The notes: a model not told the origin generated them from the letters alone. 64,000 bases of DNA from Amycolatopsis sp. FBCC-B4732 (GCF_023008405.1 NZ_CP095376.1:8288501-8352500), one strand, 5' to 3'. Shown: positions 51,029-60,822, counted from the first letter of the stretch. Numbers and translations: made by a program.

Positions 51029-52687
51029 CTAGCTCTGCTGTTGCTGTTGCTGCTGCTGCGATACCGACAGCTCCGGACCCTGCTCGGCGACCAGCCCGTC
51101 CACAGTGGACATCGCACCCAGCGCGGGCTGCTCCAGCTCCCGCTCGGCCGTCGACGCGCGGGACGCCAGCACCCACGTGTCCTTCGAGCCGCCGCCCTGG
51201 GAGGAGTTGACGACCAGGCTGCCCTCCGGCAGCGCCACCCGCGTCAAGCCGCCGGGCAGCACGAAGATGTCCTTGCCGTCGTTGACCGCGAACGGCCGCA
51301 GGTCGACGTGCCGCGGCGCGAGCCGGTCGTCCACCTTGGCCGGCACGGTCGAAAGCTGGACCACCGGTTGCGCGATCCAGCCGCGCCGGTGCGCGCGGAC
51401 CTTGCGCCGCAGGGTGTCCAGTTCCTTCTTCGTCGCCTCCGGCCCGAACACGATCCCGTAGCCGCCGGAGCCCTCGACCGGCTTGATCACCAGTTCGTCG
51501 AGGTGCGCCATGACGTGGTCGAACTCGTCCGGCAGCCAGCACCGGAAGGTGTCCACATTGGGCAGCAGCGGCTTCTCGTTCAGGTAGTACTTCACCATTT
51601 CCGGCACGTAGGTGTAGACGAGCTTGTCGTCGCCGACGCCGTTGCCGATGGCGTTCGCGACCACGACGTTGCCCGCGCGCGCCGCGTTCTGGATCCCGGC
51701 GACGCCGAGCACCGAGTCCGGCCGGTAGTGCACCGGATCGAGGAACTCGTCGTCGATCCGCCGGTAGACGACGTCGACCTGGCGCTCGCCCTCGGTGGTC
51801 CGCAGGTAGACGACGTTGTCACGGCAGAACATGTCCCGGCCTTCGACGAGCTCGACGCCCATCAGCCGGGCCAGCAGCGAGTGCTCGAAGTACGCCGAGT
51901 TGTGCACGCCGGGGGTGAGCACGACGACCATCGGGTCGGCGACGTTCGCCGCGGCCGCCGCGCGCAGCGCCCGCAGCAGGTGCGACGCGTAGTCACCGAC
52001 CGGGCGCACCCGGTGCTGGGCGAACAGGTCCGGGAAGACCCGGGCCATCGTGCGCCGGTTCTCCATCACGTACGACACCCCGGACGGGTTGCGGAGGTTG
52101 TCCTCCAGCACCCGGAACGTGCCCTCCTCGTCGCGCACCAGGTCCACACCGGACACGTGGATGCGCACGCCGTTCGGCGGGGTGATGCCGAACGCCTCCC
52201 GGTGGAAGTGCTCGCACGACGTGATCAGCCGCCGCGGCAGGACGCCGTCGCGCAGGATCTGCCGGTCGCCGTAGACGTCGGCGAGGAACGCTTCGAGCGC
52301 GCGGACGCGCTGGGCCACGCCGCGTTCGAGCTTCGTCCACTCGGCGGCCTGGATCACCCGCGGCACCAGGTCCAGCGGGAACGGCCGCTCCTGCCCGGAG
52401 AGGGAAAACGTGATGCCCTGGTCGACCATCGCCCGGTCCAGCGCGGCCGAGCGCGAGTTCAGGTCGTGCGCGTCGAGCGCCGCGATCGACTCGTACAACG
52501 CGCGGTACGGACCGCGGACCGTGCCGTCGACGGCGAACATCTCGTCGTACGCGCCCGCGTGCGGCCGTTCCGGGGAGAGGTAGCCCTCGAACCGGGCCCC
52601 CGGCCGGGCGATCCGGCTGGTCGTCGCCTTCCTCGCGCGTCGACCGGACGGGGGCAGCCGGGGCGGGGTGGCGTTCATGAACGACAT
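51029..52687 (-). CDS. Circularly permuted type 2 ATP-grasp protein
   Basis: This 552-residue ATP-grasp ligase contains the order typical of DUF404/DUF407 proteins: GVRIHVSGVDLVRDEEGTFRVLEDN, then HNSAYFEHSLLARLMGVELVEG, and the C-terminal VIKPVEGSGGYGI lysine/glycine loop. It is predicted to ligate a carboxylate to an amine or thiol. The C-terminus ends with eight glutamines and a serine, an oddity absent from the core. The ATG at 52687 is used; another lies at 52678. It is the first gene of the triad. Confidence 0.92.
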   Translation of the reverse strand: MSFMNATPPRLPPSGRRARKATTSRIARPGARFEGYLSPERPHAGAYDEMFAVDGTVRGPYRALYESIAALDAHDLNSRSAALDRAMVDQGITFSLSGQERPFPLDLVPRVIQAAEWTKLERGVAQRVRALEAFLADVYGDRQILRDGVLPRRLITSCEHFHREAFGITPPNGVRIHVSGVDLVRDEEGTFRVLEDNLRNPSGVSYVMENRRTMARVFPDLFAQHRVRPVGDYASHLLRALRAAAAANVADPMVVVLTPGVHNSAYFEHSLLARLMGVELVEGRDMFCRDNVVYLRTTEGERQVDVVYRRIDDEFLDPVHYRPDSVLGVAGIQNAARAGNVVVANAIGNGVGDDKLVYTYVPEMVKYYLNEKPLLPNVDTFRCWLPDEFDHVMAHLDELVIKPVEGSGGYGIVFGPEATKKELDTLRRKVRAHRRGWIAQPVVQLSTVPAKVDDRLAPRHVDLRPFAVNDGKDIFVLPGGLTRVALPEGSLVVNSSQGGGSKDTWVLASRASTAERELEQPALGAMSTVDGLVAEQGPELSVSQQQQQQQQS

Positions 52688-52835
52688 CCTGACGCACGTG
52701 CCCCTTCGTGCGCGACACTCGCGCCGGGGTGGACGCGGTGCGAAACGTCGCTGTAACTCGACAGTGCTGTGCTTTGGTATGGATGAGTGGCAATATGCGT
52801 GCTCTCACGAACTGAGAACTACGAGGAGTGACGAC

Positions 52836-53768
52836 GTGGCCCGAGGAACCCAACTCAAGGCGCTCGCCCTGTTGCCTGCGTTCGCCCTGGTCGGCTTGAC
52901 CGTGGCCTGCGGTGCCGGTGGTAGCGGTGCGGGTGGCGTCGCGTCCAGCAGCGCGGCGCCCGGTGCTTCGTCGGGTGACACCGGCGCCGTCGCGAAGGAC
53001 GACGCGCTCGCCGCGCTGGTGCCCGCCGACGTGAAGACCGACGGCAAGATCGTGGTCGGCCAGGACCAGAGCTACCCGCCGAACGAGTTCCAGGACGGCG
53101 GCAAGGCGACCGGCTTCGACGTCGACCTCGGCACCGCCATCGGCCAGGTGCTCGGGGTGCAGATGGAGTTCCAGAACTCCTCGTTCGACGGCATCATCCC
53201 CGGCATCAGCGCCAAGAAGTACGAGATGGGGATGTCGTCGTTCAGCATCAACGCCGACCGGCTGCAGTCGGTCGACATGATCTCCTACTACAGCGCGGGC
53301 ACCTCGCTGGCCGTCCTGAAGGGCAACCCCGACGGCCTGAAGGTCGACGACCTCTGCGGCAAGAAGATCGCCGTCCAGAAGGGCACCACCCAGGTCGAGG
53401 ACCTCGACAAGAAGAACGCCGCGTGCACCGGCGGCGGCAAGCCGGCCATCGAGGTCACCCAGCTGCAGGCCCAGACCGACGTCAACCTGGCCCTCACCGC
53501 CAAGCGCGTCCAGGGCGAGCTGGCCGACTCCCCGGTCATCGACTACGCGGTCAAGCAGACCAACGGCCTGCTCGAGTCCGTCGGCGCGCCCTACGACACG
53601 GCGCCCTACGGCATCGTGCTGCCGAAGGGCAGCGGCGACTACGGCAAGGCCGTGCAGGGCGCGATCCAGAAGCTGATCGACAGCGGCGCGTACAAGAAGA
53701 TCCTGGACAAGTGGGGCCTCAACGCGACCGGCGCGGTCACCAAGTCGGAGATCAACCCGGCCTCCTGA
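52836..53768 (+). CDS. Amino acid ABC transporter substrate-binding lipoprotein
   Basis: This 310-residue periplasmic-binding-type protein has a signal peptide with lipobox TVAC and lipid-modified C25, followed by a flexible Ser/Ala/Gly linker (26-55). The body is a SBP_bac_3 domain (about 65-290; VVGQDQSYPPNEFQDGGKATGFDVDLG). It would present an amino acid or related small molecule to the permease encoded 16 bases downstream. The GAGGAGTG site precedes the GTG at 52836. Confidence 0.94.
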   Translation: MARGTQLKALALLPAFALVGLTVACGAGGSGAGGVASSSAAPGASSGDTGAVAKDDALAALVPADVKTDGKIVVGQDQSYPPNEFQDGGKATGFDVDLGTAIGQVLGVQMEFQNSSFDGIIPGISAKKYEMGMSSFSINADRLQSVDMISYYSAGTSLAVLKGNPDGLKVDDLCGKKIAVQKGTTQVEDLDKKNAACTGGGKPAIEVTQLQAQTDVNLALTAKRVQGELADSPVIDYAVKQTNGLLESVGAPYDTAPYGIVLPKGSGDYGKAVQGAIQKLIDSGAYKKILDKWGLNATGAVTKSEINPAS

Positions 53769-53784
53769 GTTAAGGACTGAGTTC

Positions 53785-54717
53785 GTGAGCTCCTCCGAAG
53801 CGCCTCCTGCCGAGGCGCCGATCGACGCCGAGCCCATCAAGGCCGTCCCGGTGCGCCACTACGGGCGCTGGGTGGCCGGGGTGGTCATCCTCTTCGTCGC
53901 GTTCATCGTGGTCCGCAGCGTGATCACGAACGATGCCCTGCAGTGGCCGGTCGTCGGGGACTACCTCTTCGACGACCGGATTCTGCGCGGCCTGCAGAAC
54001 ACCTTGATCCTCACGGTGATCTCGATGGTCATCGGGATCGTCGGCGGCATCCTGCTGGCCGTCATGCGCCTTTCGCCGAACCCGCTGACGTCGGGCGCGG
54101 CGGCCATCTACATCTGGCTGTTCCGCGGGACCCCGCTGATCACGCAGCTGATCATCTGGAACTTCCTGGCGCTGGCCTACCCCCGGCTCGGGCTCGGGGT
54201 GCCGTTCGGGCCGGAGTTCGTCAGCTGGGACACCAACCAGCTGATCACGCAGTTCACGGCGTCGCTGCTCGGCCTGGGCCTCAACGAAGCCGCGTACATG
54301 GCGGAAATCGTGCGCGGTGGCATCCAGTCGGTCGACGACGGCCAGCTGGAGGCGGCGAGCGCGCTCGGCATGAGCCGGACGAAGACGTTGCGGCGGATCA
54401 TCCTCCCGCAGGCCATGCGGGTGATCATCCCGCCGACCGGCAACGAGACGATCTCCATGCTGAAGACGACGGCGCTGGTCGTCGTCATCGGCTACTACGA
54501 GCTGATGGTCGCGGTGCAGACCATCTACGCGCAGAACTACAAGACCGTGCCCCTGCTGCTCACCGCCGGAGCCTGGTACCTGTTCATGACGTCCGTGCTG
54601 ACGGTCGTCCAGGTCCAGATCGAGAAGCGGTTCTCACGCGGCACTTCGCGTGACGTGGTCCAGCGCCAGGGCTGGGCGTCGAGGTTGTTCAGCCGGGGTG
54701 GAGGAAACGTCACATGA
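53785..54717 (+). CDS. Amino acid ABC transporter permease
   Basis: This 310-residue HisM/GlnP-type permease has an N-terminal cytoplasmic lead-in and about five or six membrane helices. The EAA loop reads [26 protein letters not shown] (about 193-218). Only one permease gene is present, so it probably forms a homodimer. The ATG of the ATPase gene overlaps its stop by four bases. Confidence 0.93.
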   Translation: MSSSEAPPAEAPIDAEPIKAVPVRHYGRWVAGVVILFVAFIVVRSVITNDALQWPVVGDYLFDDRILRGLQNTLILTVISMVIGIVGGILLAVMRLSPNPLTSGAAAIYIWLFRGTPLITQLIIWNFLALAYPRLGLGVPFGPEFVSWDTNQLITQFTASLLGLGLNEAAYMAEIVRGGIQSVDDGQLEAASALGMSRTKTLRRIILPQAMRVIIPPTGNETISMLKTTALVVVIGYYELMVAVQTIYAQNYKTVPLLLTAGAWYLFMTSVLTVVQVQIEKRFSRGTSRDVVQRQGWASRLFSRGGGNVT

Positions 54718-55487
54718 CCCCCGTGGTGTCCGCGCAGCGGATCTGCAAGAGCTTCGGCAGCGTCGACGTCCTGAAGGGCATCGACCTCGAGGTGCAGGAG
54801 CGGGAGGTGCTCTGCCTGATCGGGCCGTCCGGCTCGGGCAAGTCGACCCTCCTGCGCTGCATCAACCACCTCGAGAAGATCGACGCCGGTCGGCTCTACG
54901 TCGACGGCGTGCTGGTCGGCTACCGGCAGCGCGGCGACAAGCTGCACGAGCTGCGCGAGAAAGAGGTCGCGTTCCAGCGCAAGGACATCGGCATGGTGTT
55001 CCAGCGCTTCAACCTCTTCCCGCACATGACGGCGCTCGAAAACGTCATGGAGGCGCCGATCCAGGTCCGGCGCGAGCCGAAGTCCCAGGTGCGACAGCGC
55101 GCGCTGGAGCTGCTGGACCGCGTCGGCCTCGGCGACAAGGCGAAGAACTACCCGGCGCAGCTGTCCGGCGGGCAGCAGCAGCGCGTCGCCATCGCCCGGG
55201 CGCTGGCGATGAAGCCGAAGCTGATGCTGTTCGACGAACCGACGTCCGCGCTGGACCCGGAGCTCGTCGGCGACGTCCTGGGCGTGATGAAGCAGCTCGC
55301 CAAGGACGGCATGACCATGGTCGTCGTCACGCACGAGATGCAGTTCGCGCGCGAGGTGGCGGACAAGGTCCTGTTCATGGACGGCGGCGTCGTCGTCGAA
55401 GAGGGCCCGCCCGACCAGGTCATCGGGAGCCCGCGCGAGGAGCGGACCAAGTCGTTCCTCGCCCGGGTGCTGAACCCGAACGCCTGA
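54714..55487 (+). CDS. Amino acid ABC transporter ATP-binding protein (GlnQ type)
   Basis: This 257-residue ATPase has Walker [10 protein letters not shown] (about 39-47), signature [16 protein letters not shown] and Walker [15 protein letters not shown]. It has the length and the [17 protein letters not shown] end of polar amino acid importer ATPases. It completes an SBP-permease-ATPase operon for uptake of a polar amino acid; glutamine, glutamate, or cystine are family possibilities. Confidence 0.95.
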   Translation: MTPVVSAQRICKSFGSVDVLKGIDLEVQEREVLCLIGPSGSGKSTLLRCINHLEKIDAGRLYVDGVLVGYRQRGDKLHELREKEVAFQRKDIGMVFQRFNLFPHMTALENVMEAPIQVRREPKSQVRQRALELLDRVGLGDKAKNYPAQLSGGQQQRVAIARALAMKPKLMLFDEPTSALDPELVGDVLGVMKQLAKDGMTMVVVTHEMQFAREVADKVLFMDGGVVVEEGPPDQVIGSPREERTKSFLARVLNPNA

Positions 55488-55542
55488 CGAAAGCGTGCGG
55501 ATTCGCTATTTTGAAAGCGGGTGATCGAGGGGGGCTGGGCGT

Positions 55543-57858
55543 TTGACGACCGAAAGCGCGCTGCCCCCTCTCGACCCCTTCGCCGGCATTCCCGATCGCC
55601 GGTACGAGGTCAGGGCCGAAGACCTGCTGAAACCCGGCAACGCCGGGCTGCTGCGCTGGCGGCGGCAGGCGACGAACGCCCCGACCGTCTACGTCGAGGA
55701 CGCCTACATCACCGGCACGCTCGACCTGCGCGCCGCGGACCTCAAGTTCCTGTTCCGGTTCGAGCGCTGCCGGTTCGAGCACCCGCCGGACGTGCGCGAG
55801 GCGAACCTGCTCGGCCTGGTGTTCCGCAAGTGCTGGCTGCCCGGCCTCAAGGCCCGCAACATGCGCAGCCGCAACGACGTCCGGCTGATCCGCAGCGTCG
55901 TGCAGGTCGACGGCGCCGACCGCGAGATCGAGGAGACGACCGTCCAGCGCGGCGACGACCGCGAACGAGGGATGCCGAACGCCGCCGTCAACTTCACCGA
56001 CGCGGTGATCGAGGGGTCGATGGTGCTCACCCGCACCGTCATCTCGCACCCGCACGGCAAGGCGATCCACGCCGACCGGCTCGTGCTGACCGGCGCGCTG
56101 CTGGCCTACCGGATGGTCGCGAACGGCGAAGTCCGGCTCCCCGGCTTGCGGACCGGCGGCAACGTCAACTTCTCCGGCGCCACGCTGAACAACCCGGACG
56201 GCTTCGCGCTCAACGGCAACGGCCTGCACATCGGCGGCAGTCTCCTCTGCGAAGTCGACAACTACGGACCGGCCAGCCAGCGCAAACGCTTCTCCGCGAC
56301 CGGCATCGTCTACCTGCCGAGCGCCACGGTCGACAGCGACATCGTGCTGCGCGAAGCGAAGCTGACGGTGTCCCAGCACGGGCCGATCGCCGTCGACGCG
56401 TGGAAGTCCAACGACCCGTACCTGGACCCGCGGCCCGCGCTGGTCGCCGACCGCCTGCGCGTCGACGGCAACGTCGAGCTCTCGGACGGCCTCCAGGCGC
56501 TGGGGACGTTGCGCATGGTCAACGCCCGCATCGGCGGCTCGCTGCGGCTGGCCGGCGCCGAGATCAGGGTCGAGCGCGGCAAGTCGCAGCCGTACTACGA
56601 CCGCGCGCTGCACCTGGACGGCACCGAGATCGGCGGCGACATCGAGGCGACGAGCCTGCGCGTGCCCGCCGGTCAGCTCCGGCTGGCCGACGTGACGGTC
56701 GGCGGCAACTTCCTGGCGTGGAACTCGATGTTCCGCCACCCCGGCCGTGACGTGTTCTCGGCCCGCCGGTCCAAGATCGCGGGCAACTTCCAGCTGACGG
56801 ACGCCACGATCCACGGCACGCTGCGGCTGCAAGGCGTCGAGGTCGGCGGTTCGATCAACCTGGCGGGCACCCGCCTGACGGAGCCGGGCCTGCGCGCGAC
56901 CAGCAGTTTCTCGCTCGACGTCCGCACCGGCCGGATCGGCCGCGACCTGACGCTCCGCGACAACAACGGCCGCCCGTTCACCGCCGAGGGCGGCGTCAAC
57001 CTGGACGGCGCCCAGGTCGCGCGCCGCGTCGACCTGCGGGGTTCGGAGCTACGGTCGCTGCCCCCGTTCCACGTGGCCCTGGACGCGGGCGACGTCGCGG
57101 CGGACGAGTTCACGCTGACCCCGAACCTGCCCCCGGAAGGCCGCATCGTCCTGCGTCGCGCGCACTGCGGAACGCTGACCGACAACGACGAGTTCTGGGC
57201 CGCGTCCGACGGCATCGAGCTCGAGGACTTCCGCTACGACGCCCTCGGCCGAGGCATCCCCCTCGACGACGACAAGGCCCTCGACCACCGCATCGAGCTC
57301 CTGCGAAAAGCGATGCGCGGGTACCGGCCGGGCCCGTACGACCAGCTGGCCCACATGCTGCGCGCGGCGGGCAACGAGGAGCACGCCTCGACGGTGGCGT
57401 TGCGCAAACAGCAGTTCCGGTACGAGGCCCTGGCCGGGGGTTTCAAGTTCTTCGGCCCGGGCGTGCGGCTGTGGAGCTGGCTGCAGCGATCGATGGTCGG
57501 CTACGGCTACCGCCCGGTCCGCGCCCTCGGCTGGCTGTTCACGCTGCTGGTCCTGGGCAGCCTGTGGTTCGGCCTGGGCACGGACGACTGCATCCACTGG
57601 GCGACGTCGGACCCGGCCCACCAGATCATCGCGAACGGCCCGCGGTGCGTGGTGAACCAGCAGGACACGGGCCTGCAGTGGAACCCGGTGATCTACACGG
57701 CCGACTTGCTGGTGCCGATCGTGGACTTCGGCAACAAGAGCCGCTGGTACATGCACGGCCCGGACAACTGGGTGGCGGCTGGCTTCACGGCGTCGGGCTG
57801 GATCCTGGCGACCACGGTGGCGGCGGGCGTGAGCCGGATGCTGCGCCGGGAGAGCTGA
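55543..57858 (+). CDS. Large membrane-anchored beta-helix protein
   Basis: This 771-residue protein has a central region (about 60-555) of repeated short strands with GG-N-x-SGA/LxxA patterns, for example GGNVNFSGATL, GGSLRLAGAEI, GGDIEATSLRV and AGNFQLTDATI, as in beta-helix or bactofilin-like proteins. Two or three membrane helices follow near 660-770 (ALGWLFTLLVLGSLWFGLG and AGFTASGWILATTVAAG). The start is TTG at 55543 with a GGGGGGC-rich lead; no other start gives this frame. Related in idea to the pentapeptide protein at 38059, but with the membrane part at the opposite end. Function is unknown. Confidence 0.83.
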   Translation: MTTESALPPLDPFAGIPDRRYEVRAEDLLKPGNAGLLRWRRQATNAPTVYVEDAYITGTLDLRAADLKFLFRFERCRFEHPPDVREANLLGLVFRKCWLPGLKARNMRSRNDVRLIRSVVQVDGADREIEETTVQRGDDRERGMPNAAVNFTDAVIEGSMVLTRTVISHPHGKAIHADRLVLTGALLAYRMVANGEVRLPGLRTGGNVNFSGATLNNPDGFALNGNGLHIGGSLLCEVDNYGPASQRKRFSATGIVYLPSATVDSDIVLREAKLTVSQHGPIAVDAWKSNDPYLDPRPALVADRLRVDGNVELSDGLQALGTLRMVNARIGGSLRLAGAEIRVERGKSQPYYDRALHLDGTEIGGDIEATSLRVPAGQLRLADVTVGGNFLAWNSMFRHPGRDVFSARRSKIAGNFQLTDATIHGTLRLQGVEVGGSINLAGTRLTEPGLRATSSFSLDVRTGRIGRDLTLRDNNGRPFTAEGGVNLDGAQVARRVDLRGSELRSLPPFHVALDAGDVAADEFTLTPNLPPEGRIVLRRAHCGTLTDNDEFWAASDGIELEDFRYDALGRGIPLDDDKALDHRIELLRKAMRGYRPGPYDQLAHMLRAAGNEEHASTVALRKQQFRYEALAGGFKFFGPGVRLWSWLQRSMVGYGYRPVRALGWLFTLLVLGSLWFGLGTDDCIHWATSDPAHQIIANGPRCVVNQQDTGLQWNPVIYTADLLVPIVDFGNKSRWYMHGPDNWVAAGFTASGWILATTVAAGVSRMLRRES

Positions 57859-57888
57859 GCCGGCGCTGGTGCCGACGGGCCGGCGTGG

Positions 57889-58464
57889 CTAGTCGAGGAA
57901 GCGGGACCAGAACGGGATGTACCGCGGGCCGTCCGGGGGTGCCGTCGAGATACCGCCCGTCGCGAACTCGCGGTGCAGGTAATCGCGCAGGTCACTGCCG
58001 TAGACGACGATGTCCGTCTGGTACACCGACAGCACCGGGTAACCCACCGTGCCCGCCACGCCGGGCAGGTAGCGGTGGCCGCACACCGGCACCAGCTGCG
58101 GCACGTCGGTCAGGCGCCGCCGGGCTTCGCGGACCGCGTCCTCCGGGCCGACCGGGCGGGTGCCCCAGTCGGGGAGCCAGAAGCCGTTGTGTTCGACGTC
58201 GTACAGCACGCCGTCGACCGGCCACGCCAAACGTTTGCGCAGCTGCTCCGGGTTGCCGCAGCGCCAGTCGGGCCAGCGATCGCCGATGGGGACGCCGGCG
58301 GACAGGAACGTGCGGTGGTCCGCGGCGAAGCGGAAGCCGAACCGGTGCTCGACGTCGTCGAGTTCGGCTTCGCTCAGCCCCGGGCGCACGGGTTCCCGGA
58401 GGTTCTCCTGCAGGTGCCGTGCCTCCTCGGGGGTGAGGGCACCGGCCGGCTGGACTGGGGTCAT
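57889..58464 (-). CDS. SMI1/KNR4 (SUKH) family protein
   Basis: This 191-residue protein resembles SUKH immunity-type domains, with GLSEAELDDVEHRFGFRFAADHRTFLSAG near 30-58 and later DWGTRP-type loops. SUKH proteins often neutralise polymorphic toxins but also have other roles. No toxin gene adjoins it. A TAGGCT -10 element lies six bases upstream of the ATG, and its gene stands alone between the beta-helix and thioredoxin-NHL genes. Confidence 0.85.
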   Translation of the reverse strand: MTPVQPAGALTPEEARHLQENLREPVRPGLSEAELDDVEHRFGFRFAADHRTFLSAGVPIGDRWPDWRCGNPEQLRKRLAWPVDGVLYDVEHNGFWLPDWGTRPVGPEDAVREARRRLTDVPQLVPVCGHRYLPGVAGTVGYPVLSVYQTDIVVYGSDLRDYLHREFATGGISTAPPDGPRYIPFWSRFLD

Positions 58465-58470
58465 GGGGCG

Positions 58471-58476
58471 AGCCTA
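58471..58476 (-). promoter_or_regulatory. -10 element TAGGCT, leaderless type
   Basis: Six bases separate the hexamer from the ATG of the SUKH gene. Confidence 0.5.
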
Positions 58477-58601
58477 AGCGGCGGCTCACCGGCACGCGCG
58501 TCCTTTTTCGACCCCACCAGGGGCACCCACAAGGGGTGAGTTTGTTCTCTCATCGGCCGGACCGCGGAACACAGCGTGAGCGCGTGTAGTTCACTCATGC
58601 C

Positions 58602-60446
58602 GTGACTTCCCCACGACCGCAGAGCCGCGTGCGTGCCCCCGAGCTGCGCGGCGACGTCTGGCTGAACACCGGCGGCCGCGCGCTGACCCTCGCCGAGCTG
58701 CGCGGGCGCATCGTGCTGCTGGACTTCTGGACCAGTGGCTGCATCAACTGCCTCCACGTGCTCGACGAGCTGCGCCCGCTCGAGGCCGAGTTCGCGGACG
58801 TGCTGGTCACGATCGGGGTCCACTCGCCGAAGTTCCTGCACGAGGGCGAGCGCGCGTCGATCGAAGCCGCCGTCCGGCGCTACGACGTGCACCACGCCGT
58901 GGTCAACGACCCGAAGATGGAGCTGTGGTCGCAGTACGCGGTCCGCGCGTGGCCGACGCTCGCGGTCGTCGACCCCGAGGGCTACGTCGTGCACGTCGCC
59001 GCTGGTGAGGGGCACGAAGAGGCCCTTCGCCGGGTGATCGCCGACCTCGTGGCGAAGCACGAGGCCAAGGGCACGCTCCGCCGCGGCGGCAGCCCGTACG
59101 TCCCGGTCGAGGAGCAGCCCGGCGAGCTGCGGTTCCCGAGCAAGGCCGTCGCCACCGCCGAGGGCCGGATCCTCGTCGCGGACACGGGGCACCACTCGAT
59201 CGTCGAGTTCGCTTCGGACGGCGAGACCGTCATCCGCCGCTTCGGCAGCGGGGCCCGCGGCGGGCAGGACGGCCCGTTCGACGTCGCGACCTTCGCCGAG
59301 CCGTCGGGCGTCGCGCTCCTGCCGTACGACGTCGCCGAGCGGGTCGGTTACCACGCCGTCGTCGCCGACACCGCTGGTCACCGGCTGCGCGGTCTCGACC
59401 TCATCACCGGCGAGGTGACGACGGTCGCCGGCACCGGCGCCCAGTGGCGCACCGGGCCGGACTCGGGCAAGGGCGCCGACGTCGACCTCACGAGTCCGTG
59501 GGACGTCGCCTGGTGGGGACCGGCGGGCGGGGTCGTCGTCGCGATGGCGGGCAATCACACGCTGGGCGTGTTCGACCCGGTGTCGGGCACGATCCGCCGC
59601 TTCGCCGGGACGACCGTCGAAGGCCTTCGAGACGGCGACGTCGGCGAAGCGTTCTTCGCGCAGACGTCCGGCCTGGCCGTGGAGGGCGACAAGCTGTGGC
59701 TCGTCGACGCGGAGACGTCGGCGCTGCGCTGGATCGAGCCGGACGGCGAGTCCTTCACCGTCCACACGGCCATCGGCGTCGACCTCTTTTCCTTCGGCCA
59801 CACCGACGGCCCGGCCGACCAGGCGCTGCTGCAGCACCCGCTGGGCCTCGCCGTGCTGGCCGGCGACAAGATCGCGATCGCCGACACCTACAACGGCGCC
59901 GTCCGCTCCTTCGACGTCTTCACCCGCGAGGTGACGACGATCGCGACCGGCCTCGCCGAGCCGCAGGGGCTGCTGGTGCACGAGGGTGAGCTGCTGGTCG
60001 TCGAGTCCGCGGGCAACCGCGTCGGCCCGCTGCCGGCGAGCGAGGCGACGGTCGTCACCGGCGACGCGCACGCCGTGCGCCGCCCGCCGACGGTGCTCGC
60101 GCCGGGCGAGATCGACTTTTCGGTGGTGTTCACGGCCCCGCCCGGCGAGAAGCTGGACGACCGCTTCGGCCCGTCGACGCGTCTGGAGGTCAGCGCGTCG
60201 CCGCCCGAGCTGCTGGCCGACGGCACCGGCACCGGCACGAACCTGACCCGTAAGATCCGCCTGGCCGACGGCGTCACCGAGGGCGTTCTGCAGGTCGTGG
60301 CCCAGGCCGCGAGCTGCGACGACGGCGGCGAGCACCCGGCGTGCCGGATCACGCGGCAGGACTGGGGCGTCCCGGTCCGGCTCGAGCCGGGCGGCGCGCG
60401 GGAACTGAGCCTGGTCATGGCCGGTGCACCGCGGACCGACGGGTAA
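58602..60446 (+). CDS. Thioredoxin-fold and NHL-repeat protein (NHLRC2-like)
   Basis: This 614-residue protein begins with a thioredoxin-like domain (about 1-150) whose redox site is CINC (WTSGCINCLHVLDE), a variant of CxxC. It is followed by NHL beta-propeller repeats (about 165-480), for example FPSKAVATAEGRILVADTGHHSIVEF, and a small C-terminal beta-domain. This is the architecture of animal NHLRC2. No signal peptide is seen, so it is probably cytoplasmic. The GroES-like gene follows 10 bases downstream. Substrate and partner are unknown. Confidence 0.9.
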   Translation: MTSPRPQSRVRAPELRGDVWLNTGGRALTLAELRGRIVLLDFWTSGCINCLHVLDELRPLEAEFADVLVTIGVHSPKFLHEGERASIEAAVRRYDVHHAVVNDPKMELWSQYAVRAWPTLAVVDPEGYVVHVAAGEGHEEALRRVIADLVAKHEAKGTLRRGGSPYVPVEEQPGELRFPSKAVATAEGRILVADTGHHSIVEFASDGETVIRRFGSGARGGQDGPFDVATFAEPSGVALLPYDVAERVGYHAVVADTAGHRLRGLDLITGEVTTVAGTGAQWRTGPDSGKGADVDLTSPWDVAWWGPAGGVVVAMAGNHTLGVFDPVSGTIRRFAGTTVEGLRDGDVGEAFFAQTSGLAVEGDKLWLVDAETSALRWIEPDGESFTVHTAIGVDLFSFGHTDGPADQALLQHPLGLAVLAGDKIAIADTYNGAVRSFDVFTREVTTIATGLAEPQGLLVHEGELLVVESAGNRVGPLPASEATVVTGDAHAVRRPPTVLAPGEIDFSVVFTAPPGEKLDDRFGPSTRLEVSASPPELLADGTGTGTNLTRKIRLADGVTEGVLQVVAQAASCDDGGEHPACRITRQDWGVPVRLEPGGARELSLVMAGAPRTDG

Positions 60447-60449
60447 CAT
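60444..60449 (+). promoter_or_regulatory. -10 element TAACAT, leaderless type
   Basis: Seven bases separate the hexamer from the GTG at 60457. It supports that start over the in-frame ATG at 60448. Confidence 0.5.
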
Positions 60450-60456
60450 GCACGCC

Positions 60457-60780
60457 GTGTCTGACGGGGCGAAACTCGAGATCCAGATGCTGCACGACCG
60501 CGTCCTCGTGCGGCTGTCCCCGGAGGAAGGCGAGCGCCGCAGCAGCGGCGGCATCGTGATCCCCGCGACGGCGCAGGTCGCACGCCGGCTCGCGTGGGGT
60601 GATGTACTGGGCGTGGGCAACAGCGTGCGCAACGTGAAGACGGGCGACCGCGTGCTCTTCAACCCGGAGGACCAGCTCGAGGTCGAAATCCAGGGCGAAG
60701 GGCACCTCGTGATGCGCGAACGCGACATCCACGCGGTGGCGACGGAGCGAACCGAGCAGGGCACGGGGCTCTACCTGTAG
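60457..60780 (+). CDS. GroES-like co-chaperonin protein
   Basis: This 107-residue protein has the GroES fold: LHDRVLVRLSPEEGERRSSGGIVIP, mobile-loop equivalent, and later GDRVLFNPEDQLEV and LVMRERDIHAV. It is longer than GroES (about 97) mainly at its N-terminus and C-terminal tail (ATERTEQGTGLYL). No groEL gene is beside it, so it is probably not the housekeeping GroES but an orphan paralogue. The GTG at 60457 is preceded by TAACAT. Confidence 0.88.
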   Translation: MSDGAKLEIQMLHDRVLVRLSPEEGERRSSGGIVIPATAQVARRLAWGDVLGVGNSVRNVKTGDRVLFNPEDQLEVEIQGEGHLVMRERDIHAVATERTEQGTGLYL

Positions 60781-60822
60781 GCGAGATCGGTAGGCGAGTC
60801 GGGTCCCGCGGAGGGCGAGGGC

